This document shows positions 57,317-64,000 of a stretch of 64,000 nucleotides of DNA, in pieces. The stretch lies in NCBI GenBank assembly GCA_946540435.1, contig CAMNII010000002.1, positions 23,202 to 87,201 of the forward strand, written 5' to 3'. Source of the stretch: an uncultured Prevotella sp. (GTDB lineage: Bacteria; Bacteroidota; Bacteroidia; Bacteroidales; Bacteroidaceae). The translations under genes and the position numbers were made by a program. Positions within the stretch are counted from its first letter, which is position 1. Each line of letters begins with the position of its first letter. A model generated the notes under the pieces. It did no database searches and was not told the DNA's origin. It saw nothing but the letters and a program-made list of their open reading frames with translations.

Positions 57317-57519
57317 CGAAGAAAACTCGAAAGCGACAAGAAACACCCCCTTAAATCGTACTAAAAAATGCCCCAAAGAGCTATTGTTTGGGCACACAAG
57401 AAAACTTTAACTTTTGTTATACATTCGTAAACGACTGATTATTAATACATTGTAAAAAATCATCAAAAGTGTCCTAAAAAAAGTTCAAAAAAAGTAATCG
57501 TCGTATTGAAAAAAAGCGT

Positions 57520-57527
57520 AACTTTGC
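57520..57527 (+). promoter_or_regulatory. -7 box for the small lipoprotein gene
   Basis: TAACTTTG, 51 bases before the ATG at 57579, with A/T-rich upstream sequence. The rest of 57317-57519 holds nothing I recognise. Confidence 0.7.
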
Positions 57528-57578
57528 AGCGTTTTAATTAACAAATGATTGTTTTACAGATTTAAAAAGTAAGAAAAA

Positions 57579-57776
57579 ATGAAGAAATTAGTATTTATGT
57601 TCGCTGCTATCGTAGCCGTTTCTTTCGCTTCTTGCGGAAACAAGGCCGAAGCTCCTGTTGAGGAAGCTCCTGTTGAGGAAGTTGCTGACTCTGTTGTCGA
57701 GGCTGCTGCTGACTCTGTTGTCGAGGCTGCTGACTCTGTTGTTGCAGAGGCTGCTACCGAGGCTGTTGCTCAGTAA
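57579..57776 (+). CDS. Small acidic Ala/Val/Glu-rich lipoprotein
   Basis: 65 residues. Lipoprotein signal MKKLVFMFAAIVAVSFASC with Cys at 19, then a mature part of only 46 residues made of short repeats (APVEEAPVEEV, ADSVVEAAADSVVEAADSVV). Almost every Ala codon is GCT and Val GTT, unlike the GCC/GTC-rich neighbours, which suggests very high expression. No function known; the repeat would form an acidic helix on the membrane surface. It has its own promoter and terminator. Confidence 0.8.
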   Translation: MKKLVFMFAAIVAVSFASCGNKAEAPVEEAPVEEVADSVVEAAADSVVEAADSVVAEAATEAVAQ

Positions 57777-57806
57777 TCCTTCAGGAGAACACAAGCAAAG
57801 CAGAAT

Positions 57807-57837
57807 AAACTGCCAGGCCACAGGCTTGGCAGTTTTT
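57807..57837 (+). terminator. Terminator of the small lipoprotein gene
   Basis: AAACTGCCA pairs with TGGCAGTTT around the loop, followed by TTTCG. Confidence 0.85.
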
Positions 57838-57910
57838 CGTTTCTATCGACGAACACGAATAAACACTGGGGTTATCAAAGAAGGTAAAACGTTTTTACCG
57901 GACACTGATA

Positions 57911-57948
57911 AAACAAAAAGGGTGACAGCGTTTTGCTGTCACCCTTTT
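57911..57948. terminator. Two-way terminator before pgk
   Basis: AAAAAGGGTGACAGC, GTTTT loop, and GCTGTCACCCTTTTTT. T runs on both strands; it can end pgk on the minus strand and any read-through on the plus strand. Confidence 0.9.
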
Positions 57949-57977
57949 TTGTCAGGTTCTCTGTGTAGGAGGAATGA

Positions 57978-59231
57978 TTACTCGCCCTTGATGGCTGCTA
58001 CGCCGGGAAGCACCTTACCCTCGATAGCCTCGAGCATGGCACCGCCACCAGTAGAGACGTAGCTTACCTTGTCGGCCAGGCCGAACTTGTTGACGGCAGC
58101 CACGGAGTCGCCTCCGCCAACGAGCGAGAAGGCACCGTTCTCCTGTGTTGCCTGAGCAACATACTTGGCGATTTCGCCTGTTCCATGAGCAAAGTTATCG
58201 AACTCAAACACACCTACGGGACCATTCCACAGGATGGTCTTCGAGTTGAGGATAATCTTCTTCCAGTTCTCCAGGGAAGCAGGTCCGGCATCCATGCCTT
58301 CCCATCCCTCGGGAATATTGAAGATGTCGACAACCTTGCGGTTTGCGTCGTTGGTGAAGCTGTCAGCTGCAACGGTCTCAACGGAGAGGCTGAGTTTGAC
58401 ACCTTTCTCCTTGGCAGCTGCCATCACGTTGAGAGCCTCGGGCATGAGTTCGTCCTCGTGGAGTGACTCACCGATATGACCACCCTGAGCCTTGATGAAG
58501 GTGAAGCCCATGCCACCGCCGATGATGAGGTTGTCGACCTTGTCGAGAAGGTTCTTGATGACAGCCAGCTTCGAGCTTACCTTCGAACCGCCGATGATGG
58601 CGGTGAAGGGATGCTGGGCATTCTTCAGCACGTTATCGATGGCGTTGACCTCTTTCTCCATGAGGAAACCGAGCATCTTGCTGTCTGCATCGAAGTAGTC
58701 GGCGATGACGGCTGTGGAAGCATGCTTGCGGTGAGCCGTTCCGAAGGCGTCGTTCACATAGACGTCAGCATACGAAGCGAGCTTCTTGGCAAACTCCTTC
58801 TGGCTCTGCTTCATGGCCTTCTTGGCCTCGTCGTACTCGGGAGTACCTTTCTCTACGCCCACGGGCTTTCCTTCTTCCTCGGGATAGAAGCGGAGGTTCT
58901 CCAGCAGCAGGGCTTCGCCGGCCTTCAGGCTGGCTGCTGCCTCGTCGGCATTAGCACAGTCGGCTGCGAACTTCACGTCAACGCCCAGACGCTCAGACAC
59001 CTTGCCAACGATCTGTGAGAGTGAAAGCTTGGCATTCACCTTTCCTTTGGGTTTGCCCATGTGGGACATCATGATGAGGGCACCGCCATCGGCAAGCACC
59101 TTCTTCAGGGTGGGCAGGGCACCGCGGATGCGGGTGTCGTCGGTTACTACTCCGTTTTCGTCAAGGGGCACATTGAAGTCCACACGCACGATGGCCTTCT
59201 TGCCAGCAAAGTTAAATTCATTGATTGTCAT
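57978..59231 (-). CDS. pgk: Phosphoglycerate kinase
   Basis: 417 residues from the ATG at 59231 ([20 protein letters not shown]). It transfers phosphate from 1,3-bisphosphoglycerate to ADP in glycolysis. Substrate motif [13 protein letters not shown], helix [11 protein letters not shown], the [14 protein letters not shown] block, and the nucleotide loop [20 protein letters not shown] with [14 protein letters not shown]. The open frame runs on to 59351, but the promoter at 59313-59320 lies in that extension. Confidence 0.97.
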   Translation of the reverse strand: MTINEFNFAGKKAIVRVDFNVPLDENGVVTDDTRIRGALPTLKKVLADGGALIMMSHMGKPKGKVNAKLSLSQIVGKVSERLGVDVKFAADCANADEAAASLKAGEALLLENLRFYPEEEGKPVGVEKGTPEYDEAKKAMKQSQKEFAKKLASYADVYVNDAFGTAHRKHASTAVIADYFDADSKMLGFLMEKEVNAIDNVLKNAQHPFTAIIGGSKVSSKLAVIKNLLDKVDNLIIGGGMGFTFIKAQGGHIGESLHEDELMPEALNVMAAAKEKGVKLSLSVETVAADSFTNDANRKVVDIFNIPEGWEGMDAGPASLENWKKIILNSKTILWNGPVGVFEFDNFAHGTGEIAKYVAQATQENGAFSLVGGGDSVAAVNKFGLADKVSYVSTGGGAMLEAIEGKVLPGVAAIKGE

Positions 59232-59312
59232 AATGCTTTTTGTTCTATTTGTTTTGAAATGAGTTCCATTCACATCAAGCGGTGCGGCGGGCCGCAATCC
59301 TCTTTGGCGGCG

Positions 59313-59320
59313 CAAAGTTA
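59313..59320 (-). promoter_or_regulatory. -7 box for pgk
   Basis: Minus strand TAACTTTG. It gives a leader of about 75 bases and rules out the longer frame from 59351. Confidence 0.7.
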
Positions 59321-59458
59321 CGAAAATTAATGAACATACGTGCACATTCATCCTTATTTTTATATATTTTTAGATGCACAACCATGTTTTAAATCAATTA
59401 TTTTACTGATAGGCCATATTACACGCCTCACACGTGCGCGTATATGCGTTTTTTTTAG

Positions 59459-59466
59459 TACCTTTG
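59459..59466 (+). promoter_or_regulatory. -7 box for the glycogen synthase gene
   Basis: TACCTTTG after a T-rich run. The ATG at 59477 would give a leader of only about 6 bases, so the ATG at 59519 is more likely the start. Confidence 0.65.
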
Positions 59467-59518
59467 CATCGTCAGCATGAAGCGTAAACCTCATGACGAC
59501 AATAGTTTTGACAGAAGA

Positions 59519-61165
59519 ATGAATAAGATAAGTAACCTGACGAAAGCCTCCGATGCATGCCTGCCTGATTATATTTTCGAATCAAGCTGGGAGGTATGCA
59601 ACAAGGTGGGAGGCATATACACCGTACTCTCCACAAGAGCAAAGACGCTGCAATCACTCCTTCCCGACCACATCATCTTCATTGGACCCGACTGCTGGGG
59701 ACAAGACGAAAGTCCTTTCTTCATTGAAGACGACAGCCTCTTTGCCGAATGGCATGAGGAATGCAGAAAAACCGACCTGCTGCGCTTCCGCATCGGACGA
59801 TGGAAGGTGCCGGGAAGTCCTGTTGCCATCTTGGTCGACTTCATGCCCTACTATCTCAGGAAAGACGAGATCTACGGGAACCTGTGGAAAGACTGGGGTG
59901 TTGACAGCCTCCATGCCTACGGCGACTATGACGAGGCATCGATGTTCTCGTATGCCGCAGCAAAGGTGGTGGAGAGCTTCTTCCACTTCTATCTCGACGA
60001 CACCAAGCGGGTGGTCTATCAAGGCAACGAGTGGATGACGGGGCTGGGACTGCTATACATCAGGAAATACCTGCCGCAAGTGGCCACCATCTTCACCACC
60101 CATGCCACCAGCATCGGACGCAGCATCGCTGGCAACAACAAGCCTCTCTACGACTATCTCTTCGCCTACAACGGCAACCAGATGGCCGACGAGCTGAACA
60201 TGCAGAGCAAGCACTCCATCGAGCGCCAGACGGCATGGAACGTCGACTGCTTCACCACCGTCAGCGAGATTACCGGCAGGGAATGCAGCGAGCTGCTCGA
60301 CAAGACCCCCGACGTCATCCTGCCCAACGGCTTCGAGAAAGACTTCGTTCCCAAAGGAGCCGTGTTCACCAGGAAACGCCGCGAGGCCAGACAGACGCTC
60401 TGCTCCATCGCCTCGCAGCTCACCGGACAGGAGTACGACCCCGACAAGGTACTCATCCTGTCGACCAGCGGACGCTATGAGTTCCGCAACAAAGGCATCG
60501 ACGTGTTCATCGACACCATGAACCGCCTGCGCTGCGACCATCGGCTGAACAAGACCATCCTCGCCTTCATCGAAGTGCCTGCATGGGTGGCCGCTCCGCG
60601 CGAACTCTCACCCGGCACGCCCGTCACCCACTGGCTCCACAACATGTCGGAGGACCGCATCCTCGGCATGATGAACTGGCTGCAGATGTACAACCGGGCC
60701 GAAGACCGCGTGAAGGTCATCTTCATCCCCAGCTACCTCAACGGCGACGACGGCGTCGTCAACAAGCCTTACTACGACCTGCTGTGCGGCAACGACCTGA
60801 CCATCTATCCCTCCTACTACGAACCGTGGGGGTACACACCCCTGGAGTCGACGGCATTCAAGGTGCCCTGCATCACCACCGACCTCTCCGGCTTCGGACT
60901 GTGGGTGAACAGCGTCGTCGGACATTACGGCGAGATAACAGACGGCGTGAAGGTCGTCCATCGCACCGACAACAACTACTCGCAGGTCATCGAGACCATC
61001 ACCGACACCGTCGTTGCCTTCGCTGCCATGGATGCCGCTGAGGTGAAGGCCATCCGCGAACGTGCCTCGCGCCTTTCCGACAAGGCCCAGTGGCAACACT
61101 TCATCAGCCACTACCGCACGGCCTACAAGGTGGCACTCGACAATGCCGCCGCCCGTAACAGATAA
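59519..61165 (+). CDS. Glycogen synthase, GT3 (eukaryote-like) type
   Basis: 548 residues from the ATG at 59519 (562 from 59477). It extends alpha-1,4-glucan from a nucleotide glucose. The N-terminal [20 protein letters not shown] is the mark of the GT3 family of animals, fungi and Bacteroidota, distinct from the GT5 GlgA of most bacteria. Further motifs: [34 protein letters not shown] and the Glu-x7-Glu active site [15 protein letters not shown]3 enzymes usually use UDP-glucose. The phosphorylase follows 32 bases downstream. Confidence 0.93.
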   Translation: MNKISNLTKASDACLPDYIFESSWEVCNKVGGIYTVLSTRAKTLQSLLPDHIIFIGPDCWGQDESPFFIEDDSLFAEWHEECRKTDLLRFRIGRWKVPGSPVAILVDFMPYYLRKDEIYGNLWKDWGVDSLHAYGDYDEASMFSYAAAKVVESFFHFYLDDTKRVVYQGNEWMTGLGLLYIRKYLPQVATIFTTHATSIGRSIAGNNKPLYDYLFAYNGNQMADELNMQSKHSIERQTAWNVDCFTTVSEITGRECSELLDKTPDVILPNGFEKDFVPKGAVFTRKRREARQTLCSIASQLTGQEYDPDKVLILSTSGRYEFRNKGIDVFIDTMNRLRCDHRLNKTILAFIEVPAWVAAPRELSPGTPVTHWLHNMSEDRILGMMNWLQMYNRAEDRVKVIFIPSYLNGDDGVVNKPYYDLLCGNDLTIYPSYYEPWGYTPLESTAFKVPCITTDLSGFGLWVNSVVGHYGEITDGVKVVHRTDNNYSQVIETITDTVVAFAAMDAAEVKAIRERASRLSDKAQWQHFISHYRTAYKVALDNAAARNR

Positions 61166-61197
61166 TCACAACGAATAACAATAGCAATTATAGTAAT

Positions 61198-63765
61198 ATG
61201 AAAATCAAAGCAGATTATGTGAACAATCCTCAGTGGAAGCAGGTGACCGTAAAGTCAAGACTCCCTGAAGGACTCAAAGGACTCGACGAATTGGCCCACA
61301 ACATGTGGTGGGTCTGGAACTACGAAGCACGCGACCTGTTCCGCGACCTCGACCCCGTACTCTATCGCGAGGTGAAGCACAACCCCGTCATGCTGCTCGA
61401 AAGACTCAGCTACGACCGCAAGGAAGCCATCGCCAACGACAAGGCACTGATGAAGCGCATCGGAAAGGTGTGCGAGGCATTCCACAAATACATGGACGTC
61501 AAGCCCGACAAGAAGCGCCCCTCGGTGGCCTACTTCTCCATGGAATACGGCATACACTCCGCACTGAAGATCTATTCCGGCGGACTCGGCATGCTTGCCG
61601 GCGACTACCTCAAGGAAGCCTCCGACTCCAACGTCGACATGTGCGCCGTAGGATTCCTCTATCGCTTCGGATACTTCAAGCAGAGCCTCTCCATGGACGG
61701 ACAGCAGATTGCCAACTACGAGGCACAGGACTTCTCGTCACTGCCCATCGAACGACAGCTCGACGCCGACGGCAACCCCCTCGTCGTCGACGTACCCTAT
61801 AACAACTACATGGTGCATGCATACGTATGGCGCGTCAACGTAGGACGCATACCCCTCTACCTGCTCGACACCGACAACGACATGAACTCCGAGTTCGACA
61901 GGCCCATCACCCACTCCCTCTACGGCGGTGAATGGGAAAACCGACTCAAGCAAGAGATACTCCTCGGCATCGGCGGCGTACTCACCCTGAAGAAACTCGG
62001 CATCAAGAAAGAAATCTACCACTGCAACGAAGGACACGCCGCACTGTGCAACCTGCAGCGCCTCTGCGACTATATCGACGAGGGACTCACCTTCAACCAG
62101 GCACTCGAACTCGTCAGAGCCAGCGGACTCTACACCGTACACACACCCGTACCCGCAGGACACGACTACTTCGAAGAAGGACTCTTCGGGAAATACATGG
62201 GAGGATACCCCGCCAAACTCGGCATCACATGGGACGAGTTCATCGGAATGGGACGCACCAACCCCGAAGACCACAGCGAGAAATTCTGCATGTCGACATT
62301 TGCATGCAACACCTGTCAGGAAATCAACGGCGTATCGAAACTACACGGATGGGTGTCGCAGAAAATGTTCGCCAACATCTGGAAAGGATACTACCCCGAA
62401 GAAAACCACGTAGGATACGTCACCAACGGCGTACACTTCCCCACATGGTCGGCAACAGAATGGCGAAAACTCTATGCCAAATACTTCGACAAGACCTTCA
62501 TGAGCGACCAGTCGAACCAGAAAATATGGGAAGCCATCTACAACTGCCCCGACGAAGAGATATGGGCCACACGAATGGCACTCAAGGAGAAACTCGTGAA
62601 ATACATCAAAGACCAGTTCCGCGACTCATGGCTGCGAAACCAGGGCGACCCCTCACGCGTCCTCGAACTCCTCAAGCGCATCACACCAAACGCACTCATC
62701 ATCGGATTCTGCAGACGCTTCGCAACCTATAAGCGCGCACACCTGCTCTTCACCGACCTCGACCGCCTGGCAAAAATCGTCAACGACCCCGAGCACCCCG
62801 TACAGTTCCTCTTCGCAGGAAAAGCTCACCCCGCCGACGGAGCCGGACAGGGACTCATCAAACGCATCTACGAGATTTCACAGCGGCCCGAGTTCCTCGG
62901 AAAGATCATCTTCCTCGAAGACTATGACTTCATGCTCGCACGACGACTCGTCTCTGGCGTGGACATCTGGATGAACACACCCACACGACCCCTCGAAGCA
63001 TCAGGAACATCAGGCGAGAAAGCTGAGATGAACGGCGTCGTCAACCTCAGCGTCCTCGACGGATGGTGGCTCGAAGGCTACCGCGAAGGAGCCGGATGGG
63101 CACTCACCGAGAAACGCACCTACCAGAACCAGACCTATCAGGACCAACTCGACGCAGCAACCATCTACGGACTGCTCGAGAACGAGATCATCCCGCTCTA
63201 CTACGACAAGAACGAGAAGGGATACTCCGAAGGCTGGATACAGGTCGTCAAGAACTCCATCGCACAGATAGCCCCCCACTACACCATGAAGCGACAGCTC
63301 GACGACTACTACAGCAAGTTCTACTGCAAAGAAGCTGAACGCTTTGCCAAGCTCTCGGCCAACAACAACCAGATGGCCAAAGACATCGCACATTGGAAAG
63401 AAACTGTCGCCGAGCGATGGGACGCCATACGCGTCGTCAGCAGCGAAAGCGGACTCACCAACACCGACACCGAGACCGGCGTAGGCTACACCATCCGATA
63501 CACCATCGACGAGCAAGGACTCGACGACGCCATCGGACTCGAACTCGTCGCACTGAAAAACGAGCAGACAGCCGACGACCACGAAGTGTACAGCGTCCAC
63601 CAGTTCAAATGCATCGGACACGAAGGAAACAACTACACCTTCGAATGCAACGTCGAACCCGACGAGGCAGGAGCCTACCGCGTGGCCGTCCGCATGTATC
63701 CCAAGAACGACCTCCTACCCCACCGTCAGGACTTCTGCTACGTCAAGTGGATCGAACTGCCATGA
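61198..63765 (+). CDS. glgP: Alpha-glucan (glycogen) phosphorylase, GT35
   Basis: 855 residues, the shorter bacterial subfamily. It releases glucose-1-phosphate from glycogen. N-terminal [20 protein letters not shown], the [19 protein letters not shown] entry block, [35 protein letters not shown], and the pyridoxal-phosphate Lys in [20 protein letters not shown] (the usual Met is Glu here). A short C-terminal domain (about 755-855) follows. Pairing with the synthase makes a storage/use couple in one transcript. Confidence 0.95.
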   Translation: MKIKADYVNNPQWKQVTVKSRLPEGLKGLDELAHNMWWVWNYEARDLFRDLDPVLYREVKHNPVMLLERLSYDRKEAIANDKALMKRIGKVCEAFHKYMDVKPDKKRPSVAYFSMEYGIHSALKIYSGGLGMLAGDYLKEASDSNVDMCAVGFLYRFGYFKQSLSMDGQQIANYEAQDFSSLPIERQLDADGNPLVVDVPYNNYMVHAYVWRVNVGRIPLYLLDTDNDMNSEFDRPITHSLYGGEWENRLKQEILLGIGGVLTLKKLGIKKEIYHCNEGHAALCNLQRLCDYIDEGLTFNQALELVRASGLYTVHTPVPAGHDYFEEGLFGKYMGGYPAKLGITWDEFIGMGRTNPEDHSEKFCMSTFACNTCQEINGVSKLHGWVSQKMFANIWKGYYPEENHVGYVTNGVHFPTWSATEWRKLYAKYFDKTFMSDQSNQKIWEAIYNCPDEEIWATRMALKEKLVKYIKDQFRDSWLRNQGDPSRVLELLKRITPNALIIGFCRRFATYKRAHLLFTDLDRLAKIVNDPEHPVQFLFAGKAHPADGAGQGLIKRIYEISQRPEFLGKIIFLEDYDFMLARRLVSGVDIWMNTPTRPLEASGTSGEKAEMNGVVNLSVLDGWWLEGYREGAGWALTEKRTYQNQTYQDQLDAATIYGLLENEIIPLYYDKNEKGYSEGWIQVVKNSIAQIAPHYTMKRQLDDYYSKFYCKEAERFAKLSANNNQMAKDIAHWKETVAERWDAIRVVSSESGLTNTDTETGVGYTIRYTIDEQGLDDAIGLELVALKNEQTADDHEVYSVHQFKCIGHEGNNYTFECNVEPDEAGAYRVAVRMYPKNDLLPHRQDFCYVKWIELP

Positions 63766-63767
63766 GG

Positions 63768-63814
63768 AATTAGTAATTAGTAATTAGTAATTAGTAATTA
63801 GAAATTAGTAATTA
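63768..63814. repeat. AATTAGT 7-bp tandem repeat
   Basis: Six full copies and a part, beginning 2 bases after the glgP stop; one copy reads AATTAGA. Related to the degenerate stretch at 21536-21574. Confidence 0.88.
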
Positions 63815-63840
63815 TGATTACTCGGGCCTCCGTCTGACTG

Positions 63841-64000
63841 TGACGCACACCAGCACGCTCTGAACGTAGCCCGCACATTCTGGGCGCAGGCCGCACATTC
63901 TGGACGCAGGCCGCACATTCTGGACGCAGGCCGCACATTCTGGACACAGGCCGCACATTCTGGACACAGGCCGCACATTCTGGACACAGGCCGCACATTC
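63841..64000. repeat. 20-bp tandem repeat array running off the window
   Basis: Period exactly 20 bp. Copies from 63861 to the end (seven) share CCGCACATTC plus TGGACGCAGG or TGGACACAGG; a degenerate copy is at 63841. The last three full units are identical, indicating recent copying. Confidence 0.95.

Noticed and set aside
59232..59351. 40-residue N-terminal extension of phosphoglycerate kinase
   Set aside because: It runs across the -7 box and is not typical of the family, which starts near MTINEFNF.
63798..63998. Cys-rich minus-strand proteins
   Set aside because: Product of the 20-bp array read in different phases; no independent support.

Overview
The window reads as a chromosomal segment of a Bacteroidota bacterium, most likely Prevotella or a close relative (Segatella, Hallella). 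Three things point there. Many genes are preceded by the Bacteroidota -7 box TAnnTTTG, several with a TTTG or TTGG element 19 bases upstream. Several genes belong to families typical of this phylum: DUF4301, DUF5686, PCMD, the Cys-less PurF-like protein, the GT3 glycogen synthase and the APH-RapZ fusion. Shine-Dalgarno sequences are mostly weak. I see no rRNA, tRNA, phage, transposase or CRISPR locus. About 51 protein genes are supported, nearly all of core-genome character.

Layout. 0-5.7 kb: a DUF4301 gene cut by the window edge, a RelA-type (p)ppGpp synthetase with a degenerate hydrolase domain, a 22-bp tandem repeat, a PurF-like protein without its glutaminase residues, and a MaoC-like hydratase. 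5.8-10.6 kb: M3 peptidase, dCMP deaminase, S41 protease, 5-formyl-THF cyclo-ligase. 10.9-19 kb: ABC-F protein with a dead second ATPase, grpE-dnaJ, a GH76 mannanase, folC, then an FtsZ (possibly a paralogue) with a small partner gene. 19-24 kb: galactose locus (mutarotase, MFS transporter, galactokinase, lipoprotein mutarotase). 24.3-27.8 kb: two PCMD surface proteins around an outer-membrane barrel. 28-34.7 kb: secreted GH51 arabinofuranosidase, a repeat-rich gap, a lone Wza-like lipoprotein, a porin, a membrane pyrophosphatase and a natural poly-His membrane peptide.

34.8-40.5 kb (minus strand): one compact seven-gene operon. It reads pgpA-like, gtrA-like, CDP-alcohol phosphatidyltransferase, AUR1/PAP2-like, an APH-RapZ fusion, guaA, and a 49-codon gene. 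The first four match the gene set of the Bacteroides inositol-lipid (phosphoinositol dihydroceramide) pathway, without the inositol-phosphate synthase gene. 40.7-49.9 kb: DUF5686 barrel, thioesterase, coiled-coil anchor, then TolC-HlyD-ABC2-ABC2 export with no ATPase gene. 50-57.3 kb: chorismatase/RidA-like gene with a GH43 lipoprotein, a Ser/Gly/Asn-rich secreted protein with Mrp, then mtaB with a glycosyltransferase. 57.5-64 kb: a small acidic lipoprotein, pgk, glycogen synthase and glycogen phosphorylase, and a 20-bp tandem array running off the end.

The most notable items are the inositol-lipid operon tied to an amino-sugar-type kinase/RapZ fusion and guaA; several family enzymes with one catalytic half dead (RelA HD, PurF glutaminase, ABC-F second ATPase); the FtsZ with a 9-residue repeat tail and its partner; the poly-His peptide; and three unrelated tandem arrays with 20-22-bp periods at operon ends.
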